From Planctomycetota bacterium (lineage in GTDB: Bacteria > Planctomycetota > Phycisphaerae > WQYP01), in NCBI GenBank assembly GCA_021852225.1, contig JAJZOA010000017.1, positions 1-16,168 on the forward strand: 16,168 bases of DNA, given 5' to 3'. Within the stretch, counting starts at the first letter, position 1; every line of letters begins with the position of its first letter. Below are positions 8,191 to 14,205 of the stretch, one piece after another. A program made the translations under genes and the position numbers. The notes under the pieces are model-generated. The model searched no databases. It was not told the DNA's origin and worked only from the letters and a program-made list of their open reading frames with translations.

Positions 8191-8403
8191 ATGGACCGCA
8201 GAAAGTCAAAAAAAAGCATAACGGCAGGGAGTCGGAAACGTGTGGATGCCGCCAGACTTATTTCCCAACACAAACGATATTTCACACCCGCGGAATCCGC
8301 CCCGTCAAACGAAAGTGAACGATACTCGCTCGAACAACCATTTCCATTTCCTTCGGTTCCCACAGTTACCACCTCATTAACACCATATTCCATATCCCAG
8401 TGA
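8191..8403 (+). CDS. Small basic protein of unknown function, first gene of the SDH-peptidase operon
   Basis: This 70-aa ORF starts at an ATG preceded by AAGGAGAG, one of the better ribosome sites in the window, and lies directly behind a consensus promoter. Its N-terminal third is rich in Lys/Arg (MDRRKSKKS, GSRKR); its C-terminal third is rich in Pro/Ser/Thr (PFPFPSVPTV). I do not recognise a family, and there is no signal peptide or membrane segment. It ends ten bases before the SDH-type peptidase start, with an AGAGGA site in the gap, so the two are almost certainly one transcript. It could be a regulator, substrate or adaptor of the peptidase, or simply a leader ORF. The strong signals favour a real gene, but the sequence itself gives no function. 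Confidence 0.55.
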   Translation: MDRRKSKKSITAGSRKRVDAARLISQHKRYFTPAESAPSNESERYSLEQPFPFPSVPTVTTSLTPYSISQ

Positions 8404-8413
8404 AGAGGATTCA

Positions 8414-9391
8414 ATGCCGAATTGGGGCGACGTTCAAAACGAGATCAATCTCCAGATATCTCAGCACCAGAGCATGGCCCAACAAAGCCATGATACGGTT
8501 CGGCGAAAATATCTCGAACAATTGCAACAGCACACCAATCGCAACATAATCGCCTATTATTCAGGCTGGCTTTCCAAGCAGCAGATTTCCGGTATGGAAA
8601 TCAACGATGAAGATAAAAACGGCTTTATGATGGCCGTGCATAAACTTGACCGGACCAAGGGCTTAGACCTCATCTTGCACACTCCGGGCGGCGATATTGC
8701 GTCAACACAATCCATTGTTGATTATCTACATAAAATGTTTGACAATGATATTCGAGCCGTTGTACCGCAGATCGCCATGTCCGCCGGTACCATCATCGCC
8801 TGCTCATGCAAGGAAATCCTGATGGGCAAACAGTCCAACCTCGGCCCGATCGATCCGCAGGTGCGCGGAGCTCCCGCATATGGCGTAATACGCGAGTTCA
8901 GGCGTGCTGTGAAAGAAATAAAGAAAGACCCCGCCAGTGTGGCCGTCTGGCAGACCATTATCGGCAAATATCAACCAACCTTCCTGGGACAGTGCTCCAA
9001 CGCGATCCAATGGTCCAACAATTTTGTCCGCGAACAACTTGCAAAAGTAATGTTCGTCGGCGAAGCCGGTGCCAATCGCAAAGCGGCCAAGATTGCCAAA
9101 CAACTTGCCGATTACCGAAAGCATAAGACGCATGGCCGGCATATTCACACCGACGAATGCAAGGCCATGGGGCTTAAGATCATGGAAATTGAAACTGATC
9201 AGAAACTTCAGGATTTGATTTTGACCGTGCATCATTGCTATATGCATGCTTTAATGAATACCGGTGCGATCAAGATAATTGAAAACCACCTGGGGGCCAG
9301 ATTGATAAAACAACAGGTTATGCTGACCAATCCCGCCCCATTCAATACAATGCCGCCTCGACAGGAAGTCGGTAATTCCCCGGCCAGCTAA
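8414..9391 (+). CDS. SDH/SppA-like serine peptidase (ClpP/crotonase fold)
   Basis: This 325-aa protein resembles the serine dehydrogenase proteinase (SDH_sah) family, soluble serine peptidases with the ClpP/SppA fold. The oxyanion-loop motif is LILHTPGGDI (residues 87-95). The nucleophile motif is QIAMSAGTII with Ser123, followed by QSNLGPIDPQ (140-149), which lines the active site in this family. There is no N-terminal signal peptide or membrane anchor, unlike SppA or NfeD partners, so it should act in the cytoplasm. The C-terminal ~120 residues include HIHTDECKAMGLKI, typical of the family tail. The start ATG has AGAGGA upstream and follows the 70-aa ORF by ten bases. Its substrate is unknown. 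The neighbourhood (restriction-modification, toxin-antitoxin, TcmP) suggests a defence-island role, but that is inference from location. Confidence 0.85.
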   Translation: MPNWGDVQNEINLQISQHQSMAQQSHDTVRRKYLEQLQQHTNRNIIAYYSGWLSKQQISGMEINDEDKNGFMMAVHKLDRTKGLDLILHTPGGDIASTQSIVDYLHKMFDNDIRAVVPQIAMSAGTIIACSCKEILMGKQSNLGPIDPQVRGAPAYGVIREFRRAVKEIKKDPASVAVWQTIIGKYQPTFLGQCSNAIQWSNNFVREQLAKVMFVGEAGANRKAAKIAKQLADYRKHKTHGRHIHTDECKAMGLKIMEIETDQKLQDLILTVHHCYMHALMNTGAIKIIENHLGARLIKQQVMLTNPAPFNTMPPRQEVGNSPAS

Positions 9392-9428
9392 ATGAAGTAA
9401 GATAAAAGATGGTTTATTAAACATTATT

Positions 9429-9532
9429 GAATTCGAAATTCCGGCATGTTTTGGGGACGTTTTTCCCGGCGAGCCGAGATTCCGGAGGAAATTAAGAAGA
9501 CAGCGCTGGCGGCGTTTGTGACAGTCGGTTGA
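9429..9532 (+). pseudogene. Decayed methylase 3'-tail fragment, copy 2
   Basis: The last codons read PEEIKKTALAAFVTVG then TGA, aligning with PQETKDAALAEFLAGIT of the intact methyltransferase. Upstream, in a shifted frame, HVLGTF matches HILTTF, and the fragment starts with the shared GAATTC. It has accumulated indels and no start. It begins ~37 bases after the SDH-peptidase stop. The similarity is mainly at protein level, so this is the oldest or most distantly derived copy. Confidence 0.55.
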
Positions 9533-9815
9533 AATCGCAATTGAAAAGGTACGCAAGCGAACCGGTGGACGATGAGGCCCCGGAGTGTGTGGCGCTTTCC
9601 TGAACCGCCAAACGGACGCGGGTGTTCGGAACCCGATGCCCAGCCCCTATGTCCTTGCCTATAAAATGAATCTTCCATTTGTTAAGCGTCTGCGGACTAA
9701 GCTTTTCACGCCGGGCAAATGCGGCCATGGTTAATCCGCTCTCCCGCAAAAGCGACACGGCATGATGCCAAAATGCGCGACGATCTTCATTGGATAACCC
9801 ATCCCGCTGTTTCAC
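9492..9815 (-). pseudogene. IS66-family accessory protein TnpA, solitary remnant
   Basis: The translation from a GTG at 9815, preceded by AAGGAG, gives KQRDGLSNEDRRAFWHHAVS and then SGLTMAAFARREKLSPQTLNKWK. This is the helix-turn-helix pattern of IS66 OrfA/TnpA proteins (FW..HV....SGLS.AAFCR...LS...F..WR). No TnpB or TnpC transposase follows, and no IS66 ends are recognisable. The 3' end of the frame runs into antisense of the decayed methylase tail, so the last ~15 residues are not TnpA sequence. I read it as a truncated relic left by an older insertion beside the tail fragment. A longer TTG-started frame to 9842 exists, but the GTG start is better supported. Confidence 0.65.
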
Positions 9816-9905
9816 TGCTGACTCCTTGAAACTCTTCAACAATCAAAGAATCAAAATTTACACCGCTAGAAAATTCCCGCCAGATGGGGTTCGCGGGACG
9901 TTTAC

Positions 9906-10227
9906 CAATAATCCGACCTCTGGTTGTGCCGCCGCGTTGACAATTGTTAGGTATTTGTTAGTATATGGTTGATATCGGAGGATTGCATTATGTCCAAACC
10001 GCCGAAGGAACCAATATGGCCGGCCCGGGAACACACTCTTGCAAAAATTGCCATTCTCGACGCATACCTTAATGCTTGGTTCGCCATCCTCGGCCGTTCG
10101 GTGAAAAGCGACATGCTTTATATCGACGGCTTTTCGGGTCCGGGTGTTTACGCTGGCGGCCAAGACGGTTCGCCCGTTGTGGCCGTAAAGGCGGCCCATA
10201 AAGCGCGTTGTGATGCGGGCGAAAAAT
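9906..10227 (+). repeat. 322-bp direct repeat copy 1: tcmP promoter and 5' end
   Basis: This segment matches 12636-12957 at a constant offset of 2,730 bases with about a dozen substitutions and no gaps. It contains the putative promoter, ribosome site and first ~79 codons of tcmP. Homology stops abruptly at both ends: the left flank is IS66-derived or unknown, and the right flank is the coiled-coil gene. Confidence 0.93.
9937..9964 (+). promoter_or_regulatory. Putative promoter, tcmP-type, copy 1
   Basis: An exact TTGACA (9937-9942) is followed after 16 bases by TAGTAT (9959-9964), a fair -10. The same element is identical at 12667-12694. It lies ~25 bases upstream of the ATG at 9990, whose ribosome site is GGAGG. 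In this copy it would now express the chimeric cargo downstream. Confidence 0.55.
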
Positions 10228-10241
10228 CAGCCGCCCCCTGA
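9990..10241 (+). pseudogene. tcmP: Truncated TcmP, N-terminal fragment
   Basis: The first ~79 residues are nearly identical to the full-length TcmP at 12720 (for example IDGFSGPGVYAGGQDGSP, DMLYIDGFSG). The frame then crosses the repeat boundary at about 10227 and ends after four foreign residues (SAAP). The promoter, the GGAGG ribosome site and the ATG are intact, so an 83-residue stub may still be translated. The fragment overlaps the start of the coiled-coil gene in another frame, so it may act as a translated leader for it. Loss of the remaining ~75% of the protein makes TcmP activity very unlikely. Confidence 0.88.
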
Positions 10242-11445
10242 TCCACAGGCAGCGGAAGTTTTCGAGCGTTTTGTTCGCGTGGTTAACTCCCTTGGGGCTC
10301 GCCTGCAGTCGACCGATTCTGCCCTGGTTCCAACTGGCAATCTGCAACAATTGCCAAATCAGTTGACCGCCCTATTGAACATTTTCAACAGTTACCTCCA
10401 GAACATTAGGCTGTGGACGCAATTAAACAACCAAATCGATCAGGTTTTAGCAAGTCTGGTTCACATTCCGATCTTCGCAACCGACACCGCGGCCAGTCAA
10501 TATACCGCTTCCCTTGCTGATTTCATGAAGTTCCGTGACCAGGCGATAAAACAAGCGGAAGACCGGGCTGCGAAGATGGAGGAGCGGGCAAAGGCGTTCG
10601 AGGCGGTGGCGAGCACCGTCGAATCGCGAGCTAAAGAAGTTCAGGGCCAGGTGAACCAGGAGAAGGCCCGGCTGGATAGTATAATTCCTGCTTCGCAGAG
10701 TCAGATAGCAAAATTAATCGCGGAAGAGCAGGCACGGTATAGCGAGGCTGAAAAGCAGCGGGAAAAAATTGCCACTGACGGCGAAGCCAAGCGAGACGCG
10801 GAGGCCAAGGCGAGGTTGACCGAATTTACGAAGGAATTCGACCAACTGGTTGCGGCGGACCAAAAGGAATTCTTAGATACCATCGAAACGCACCGTAAGT
10901 CAGCCGGCGCGGCGGTAACCGAGCTTTCCACGCAGTTGGCGGAGGCGAAGAAGATTGTCGGTCTGATCGCCAACACCGGGATGGCGGGACACTATCAGCT
11001 TATCGCAGATCGGGAATGGAAGTGGATGTGGATCATGCGGTGGATTGCCGCAAGCTTTTTTCTCGGTGCGATAGGCTCAATCGCGTGGCTGATCGTAGGC
11101 GTCCATTCCGCCCAGGTGGATTGGGAAATGGTGGTGTTCCGTTTCGCACTGGTGGTGGTTGTGCTCGTTCCGGCGTTCTATTTTGCCCGCGAGTCTGGCC
11201 GCCACCTGCAGCGCGAAGCCCACAACCGGCGAATTGAACTGGAGCTTTCGGCGCTCCAACCGTTCCTCGCACGGCTGCCGGAAAAGGACGCCCAAGATAT
11301 TATAAAAGCAAAAGCGAACCAATATTTCGGACAGGAGCCGCCGCCCGACAATGATGACGCCAATTTACTGCGAGACGTATCGCTGCGGGGCGATCAGGTG
11401 CTGAAGATTCTGACCAAAGTTTTAGCAGCCTGGCGGGGGAAATAA
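10213..11445 (+). CDS. Coiled-coil protein with two membrane segments, function unknown
   Basis: This protein has ~410 aa; a GTG one codon upstream at 10210 is an alternative start. Residues about 15-90 are helical, and about 105-250 form a long charged coiled coil (EDRAAKMEERAKAFEAVAST). They are followed by TGMAGHYQLIADREWKWMW at about 256-274. Two hydrophobic segments follow, at about 277-297 and 308-326, then a helical C-terminus. This layout resembles membrane-anchored coiled-coil proteins found in defence islands (compare the DUF6161-type and ZorA-like architectures), but I do not recognise a named family with confidence. The first ~5 residues are read from tcmP repeat sequence in a shifted frame, so the native N-terminus has probably been lost or replaced. 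The stop codon TAA is shared with the first bases of the methylase-tail seam at 11443. Confidence 0.75.
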   Translation: MRAKNQPPPDPQAAEVFERFVRVVNSLGARLQSTDSALVPTGNLQQLPNQLTALLNIFNSYLQNIRLWTQLNNQIDQVLASLVHIPIFATDTAASQYTASLADFMKFRDQAIKQAEDRAAKMEERAKAFEAVASTVESRAKEVQGQVNQEKARLDSIIPASQSQIAKLIAEEQARYSEAEKQREKIATDGEAKRDAEAKARLTEFTKEFDQLVAADQKEFLDTIETHRKSAGAAVTELSTQLAEAKKIVGLIANTGMAGHYQLIADREWKWMWIMRWIAASFFLGAIGSIAWLIVGVHSAQVDWEMVVFRFALVVVVLVPAFYFARESGRHLQREAHNRRIELELSALQPFLARLPEKDAQDIIKAKANQYFGQEPPPDNDDANLLRDVSLRGDQVLKILTKVLAAWRGK

Positions 11446-11478
11446 CCGAACAAGAATTGGCACATGTATTAACGGCGT
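11443..11478 (+). repeat. Methylase 3'-tail seam, copy 3
   Basis: Over 31 bases (11443-11473) it matches 7963-7993 of the methyltransferase with three substitutions, reading TEQELAHVLT against TEQEFAHILT in the same codon phase. The match then fades (TACPRVRG). Its first three bases are the TAA stop of the coiled-coil gene. Confidence 0.85.
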
Positions 11479-11528
11479 GCCCGCGAGTGCGAGGGAAAGA
11501 TTTGGCCTGCGGCCACCGATGGATTAAA

Positions 11529-11564
11529 TCCCGATATCAGTTTCCAGAGAGGCGGATATCGGGA
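11529..11564. repeat. Perfect 10-bp inverted repeat hairpin
   Basis: TCCCGATATC (11529-11538) pairs with GATATCGGGA (11555-11564) over a 16-base loop. There is no T-run after it, so it is not a canonical terminator. It could be an operator, an element end or a factor-dependent termination structure downstream of the coiled-coil gene. Confidence 0.6.
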
Positions 11565-11639
11565 CAGGCTCCACCGGCTAACATGGTGTTGCGGTCACGG
11601 TGTGTTGTTGTTCATGGGGTGCCCGTATCCGCGTCCTAG

Positions 11640-11740
11640 TACTACAGCGCGACTTCTCAATCGCCGCATGCGTTAAACGCGGGAAATCAGAATTCTGGAA
11701 TGGCGATTTTCACCATTTGAAATCGAAGTCGCGCTGTAGT
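11640..11740. mobile_element. MITE-like element (~100 bp) with 16-bp terminal inverted repeats
   Basis: ACTACAGCGCGACTTC (11641-11656) is repeated in inverse at 11725-11740, perfect over 16 bp. An inner pair AATCGCC/GGCGATT (11660-11666 and 11702-11708) extends the foldback. CCTAG flanks both sides (11635-11639 and 11741-11745), a probable target duplication. No coding capacity. This fits a non-autonomous miniature transposable element; the parent transposon is not in the window. Confidence 0.65.
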
Positions 11741-11780
11741 CCTAGCCGGAGATCAATTCGCCACCGATTGGTTGTTTGCG

Positions 11781-11786
11781 TATAAT
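11781..11786 (+). promoter_or_regulatory. Possible -10 box for the MNT/HEPN operon
   Basis: An exact TATAAT lies ~118 bases before the MNT start. The matching -35 is weak (TTCGCC at 11757-11762, 18 bases upstream), so the call is tentative. Confidence 0.3.
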
Positions 11787-11903
11787 GAAGATCGAATTAA
11801 ATTCTCTTTTGAGGTATGCATTGGCAATCGATGTTCATGTACGGGTTATGGAAAGTTGGTTAAGGTGCCGGGATCGACCGGCGGAATTGTCTGGGAGTTT
11901 ACG

Positions 11904-12194
11904 ATGATCTTCCTGCAGGACGTTATGCGGCGGCGCAACGATATTCTGGCGGTGGCTGGAAAATATGGTGCCCACGACGTGCGAATCTTTGGTTCTGTGG
12001 CACGCGGGCAGGCGGGGCCTTCATCGGATCTCGACATGATCGTGCGATTTGATCCGGATCGCACCCTATTTGACCACGGTGGTTTGGTAATGGACCTGCA
12101 GGATCTGCTGGGCGTCCATGTGGACGTACTTGATGAGGACGGCCTGCGCCCGCGCTTCCGGGACCACGTTATGAAAGAGGCCGTAACGCTATGA
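11904..12194 (+). CDS. mntA: MNT-domain nucleotidyltransferase antitoxin (MntA-like)
   Basis: This 96-aa minimal nucleotidyltransferase is the expected antitoxin of a HEPN RNase. It has the GSVARG motif (residues 30-35) and SDLD (41-44), whose two acids bind metal, with a third acid in VHVDVLDED (about Asp74). In characterised MNT/HEPN pairs, MntA transfers AMP groups to a tyrosine of the HEPN toxin and so silences it. A longer open frame reaches 11772, but the upstream 44 residues look non-native. The ATG at 11904 follows a GGGAG ribosome site and gives the normal family length. The gene overlaps the HEPN start by four bases (ATGA), so the two are translationally coupled. All key residues are visible, and the pair appears functional. 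Confidence 0.9.
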   Translation: MIFLQDVMRRRNDILAVAGKYGAHDVRIFGSVARGQAGPSSDLDMIVRFDPDRTLFDHGGLVMDLQDLLGVHVDVLDEDGLRPRFRDHVMKEAVTL

Positions 12195-12547
12195 GGCCGA
12201 CCAAGCTGCTTTTGCAGGATATGCTCGATTCGATAGCCGAAGTGGTGCAGTCCACGCCGGAATCGCCAACCGAATTTGTGAACAACAAATTTGTCCAGTC
12301 GCACATTCTCAGGCACATCCAAATTATAGGTGAGGCCGCATGGCGACTCCCGGACGAATTGCGCGAGGCGCATGCCGAAGTGCCGTGGCGGCAAATCGCG
12401 GGAATGCGGCATGTTTTGGTGCATGATTACTTCGAAGTAAATTGGAATCGTGTTTTCAAAACCGCTCGTGAAGATGTTCCCGCCCTTCAACCACAGATGC
12501 GGAAAATTCTCGATACATTGCCGTTGGAACTCGACGAACTTGAATAA
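12191..12547 (+). CDS. hepT: HEPN-domain RNase toxin (HepT-like, DUF86)
   Basis: This 118-aa all-helical protein is the toxin partner of the MNT gene that overlaps it. The signature RHVLVHDY at residues 73-80 matches the RX4HXY active site (Arg73, His78, Tyr80). The tyrosine is the residue AMPylated by MntA in studied systems. [20 protein letters not shown] is the family's most conserved stretch, and the length is typical. When released, such toxins cleave RNA (tRNA in some cases) and arrest growth, often in response to phage. The TAA stop at 12545-12547 overlaps the start of another methylase-tail fragment, like the stop of the coiled-coil gene. The gene looks intact. Confidence 0.9.
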   Translation: MRPTKLLLQDMLDSIAEVVQSTPESPTEFVNNKFVQSHILRHIQIIGEAAWRLPDELREAHAEVPWRQIAGMRHVLVHDYFEVNWNRVFKTAREDVPALQPQMRKILDTLPLELDELE

Positions 12548-12614
12548 TTCGCCCACATAATTATCCACCTTCCCACTGGTGCCGCAGGAAGTAAAGGATG
12601 CCGCCCTGGCCGAA
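12546..12614 (+). repeat. Methylase 3'-tail seam, copy 4
   Basis: AATTCGCCCA onwards matches 7975-8042 of the methyltransferase closely, including CCACCTTCCCACTGGT and CCGCAGGAA. A one-base insertion (cacataattat against catatattaa) breaks the reading frame, so it is non-coding debris. Its first bases form part of the HEPN stop codon. Copies 3 and 4 overlap by only ~19 bases of the tail and bracket the MNT/HEPN cassette. Confidence 0.85.
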
Positions 12615-12635
12615 CACGCAAACGGTGGGCCCGAG

Positions 12636-12957
12636 CAATAATCCGACCTCTGGTTGTGCCGCCGCGTTGACAATTGTTAGGTATTTGTTAGTATATGGTT
12701 GACATCGGAGGATTGCATTATGTCCAAACCGCCGAAGGAACCAATATGGCCGGCCCGGGAACACACTCTTGCAAAAATTGCCATTCTCGACGCATACCTT
12801 AATGCGTGGTTCGCCATCCTAGGCCGGACGGTGAAAAGCGACATGCTTTATATCGACGGCTTTTCTGGTCCGGGCGTTTACGCTGGCGGCCAAGACGGTT
12901 CGCCCATTGTGGCCGTAAAGGCCGCAAATAAAGCGCGTTGTGATGCGGGCGAGAAAT
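12636..12957 (+). repeat. 322-bp direct repeat copy 2: tcmP promoter and 5' end
   Basis: This is the counterpart of 9906-10227. Here it continues into a long tcmP reading frame, so it is probably the parental arrangement. The left boundary lies ~20 bases after the copy-4 methylase tail. Confidence 0.93.
12667..12694 (+). promoter_or_regulatory. Putative tcmP promoter, copy 2
   Basis: TTGACA (12667-12672), a 16-base spacer and TAGTAT (12689-12694), identical to the copy at 9937-9964. Conservation of the segment between the two repeat copies is consistent with, but does not prove, promoter function. Confidence 0.55.
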
Positions 12958-13811
12958 GGACTGCCAAGACGATCCGTATGGTCTTTGTTGAGCGCAACAG
13001 CGAACGATTTGACATTTTGCAATCGCGGCTCGCAATTCACCAGCGGCAACCCAATTTGAGTATCCAGTGCATCAACGATGCATTTGCCTCAGCCTTCGGC
13101 GAAATAAGGCGGCAGCATAAGGACGCCTTTACTTCTTCAATGCCATTATTCGCTTTCCTCGACCCGTTTGGAGTAAAAGGAACCACCTTCAGCATATTGC
13201 GGGAAATTCTTTCAAGCGGAACCTCTGAAGTGTTTCTTTTATTCGACGCTGATGGAATGGAGCGAATCCGAGTGGCGGGCGGGGCTGCTGGATGTGAAGC
13301 GGTATTTGACGCGGTCTTCGGCGGCCCAAGCTGGCGAGAAATTTCATTTACTGACGATATAAAATCGAACAGCCGAAAAATATTGGTCGCCTATCGCGAG
13401 CAACTCCGCGGCCGCGCGGGTGCTAAATTTTCCTTCTCGTTCGAAATGCGAAAGGATAACGGGGCAAGCAGTTACCATCTTTTGTTTGCAACAAAACATA
13501 TCAGAGGGCTTGAAAAAATGAAGGAGGCCATGCGGGCAGTCGACAAGAACTTTATATTTGCCGACGGACAAACCGGACAGAAAATCATGTTCGGTCCGGA
13601 CAACAGCGCTGTGGCGGCGGTTGACGCGGAAACATATTTTGACAAATTTTGTTCTGGAAAAACGATAGGCTACGATGATATCAGGTCTTGGGTGCTGCAG
13701 GAAACGCCCTACATGCGGCCTGACACGCGGGCCTGTGACAGTTTCTGTCCAGGGTATCGCTTGGTAAAATATGTGAAGACTGATCCACAGGATGTGGTTC
13801 GGCAGTTGTGA
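12720..13811 (+). CDS. tcmP: Three-Cys-motif partner protein TcmP, 3' end interrupted by an insertion sequence
   Basis: The first ~336 residues match the TcmP family: HTLAKIAILDAYLNAWFAIL, then YIDGFSGPGVYAGGQDGSP at 44-62, MVFVERN and FLDPFGVKGTTF at 147-158. The DGFSGPG and DPFG boxes resemble a methyltransferase-like Rossmann fold, but the biochemical activity is not established to my knowledge. The family is named for co-occurring with the Gp37/Gp68 three-Cys protein, which is indeed encoded convergently at 15368-16153. The ATG at 12720 has GGAGG nine bases upstream; a TTG at 12699 is less likely. At 13729 the left end of an ISKra4-like element begins, so the last ~27 residues (from about CDSFCPGYR) are IS-encoded. 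I could not find the missing C-terminus beyond the right end of the element. The protein may be damaged. Confidence 0.87.
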   Translation: MSKPPKEPIWPAREHTLAKIAILDAYLNAWFAILGRTVKSDMLYIDGFSGPGVYAGGQDGSPIVAVKAANKARCDAGEKWTAKTIRMVFVERNSERFDILQSRLAIHQRQPNLSIQCINDAFASAFGEIRRQHKDAFTSSMPLFAFLDPFGVKGTTFSILREILSSGTSEVFLLFDADGMERIRVAGGAAGCEAVFDAVFGGPSWREISFTDDIKSNSRKILVAYREQLRGRAGAKFSFSFEMRKDNGASSYHLLFATKHIRGLEKMKEAMRAVDKNFIFADGQTGQKIMFGPDNSAVAAVDAETYFDKFCSGKTIGYDDIRSWVLQETPYMRPDTRACDSFCPGYRLVKYVKTDPQDVVRQL

Positions 13812-13833
13812 CTTTATTCAAGGAGGAACAAAC

Positions 13834-14205
13834 ATGTCAGCAGCGACCAGTCGTCAGGAAGCGTTGGAGAGGATAACCAAGACATTCCGCGATGCCTTGG
13901 AACGGATGATTCCTGCGGATGAGGGCCAGCGGTTGCGGGGAACCACGTTTCGGGATTTTGAGTTGCTGGGGCAGGAATTCAAGGCCGCGTTGATGCCAAC
14001 GCTGCTGGAGGAATACGCTCGGCTGACAGATTCAGCGTCCTTAAAAGAAGCGGGTTGCTGCCCGCAGTGTGGATCACTGCGGACACATTGGGCCTCGGCC
14101 CCTACGCAAAATGAGATCAGAGGCCCGGATGGCGTGATGGTGATTACCAAGCAGCACGGACGTTGCCGGTCATGTGGCCGGTCTTTTTCCCCCTCAGGAT
14201 CGTGA
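13834..14205 (+). CDS. ISKra4-type transposase, N-terminal frame (zinc-finger part)
   Basis: This 123-aa frame starts at an ATG preceded by an excellent AAGGAGG site. It encodes the N-terminal part of an ISKra4-family transposase. Its C-terminal half holds two Cys pairs, CCPQCGSLRTHW and RCRSCGRSFSP, a zinc ribbon expected to bind the element ends. It stops at TGA just after a TTTTTCCCCC run, where the catalytic frame takes over in the +1 phase. On its own it could act as a DNA-binding repressor; fused by frameshifting it would give the full transposase. The frame upstream to 13792 overlaps the TcmP read-through and lacks a ribosome site. Confidence 0.82.
   Translation: MSAATSRQEALERITKTFRDALERMIPADEGQRLRGTTFRDFELLGQEFKAALMPTLLEEYARLTDSASLKEAGCCPQCGSLRTHWASAPTQNEIRGPDGVMVITKQHGRCRSCGRSFSPSGS

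Larger units (their letters stand above)
11446..11903. other. Gene-free stretch between coiled-coil gene and MNT/HEPN pair
   Basis: This ~460-base stretch holds the rest of the copy-3 methylase tail, a 10-bp perfect inverted repeat at 11529-11564, a MITE-like element at about 11640-11740 and a TATAAT at 11781-11786 upstream of the MNT gene. I see no convincing coding sequence; short open frames here lack ribosome sites and recognisable content. Confidence 0.6.

Noticed and set aside
8163..8414. An 83-aa minus-strand frame opposite the small ORF
   Set aside because: The plus strand has a consensus promoter and a strong ribosome site; the minus frame has neither.
11529..11564. Intrinsic terminator for the coiled-coil gene
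   Set aside because: The hairpin is perfect but no T-run follows, so it is reported only as an inverted repeat.
11772..11903. Longer N-terminus for the MNT gene
   Set aside because: It starts within the putative -10 region, adds 44 unrelated residues and lacks a ribosome site; ATG 11904 gives the family's normal length.
11846..12673. A 275-aa minus-strand frame opposite MNT/HEPN
   Set aside because: Shadow frame: both plus-strand genes have complete catalytic motifs and an ATGA overlap.
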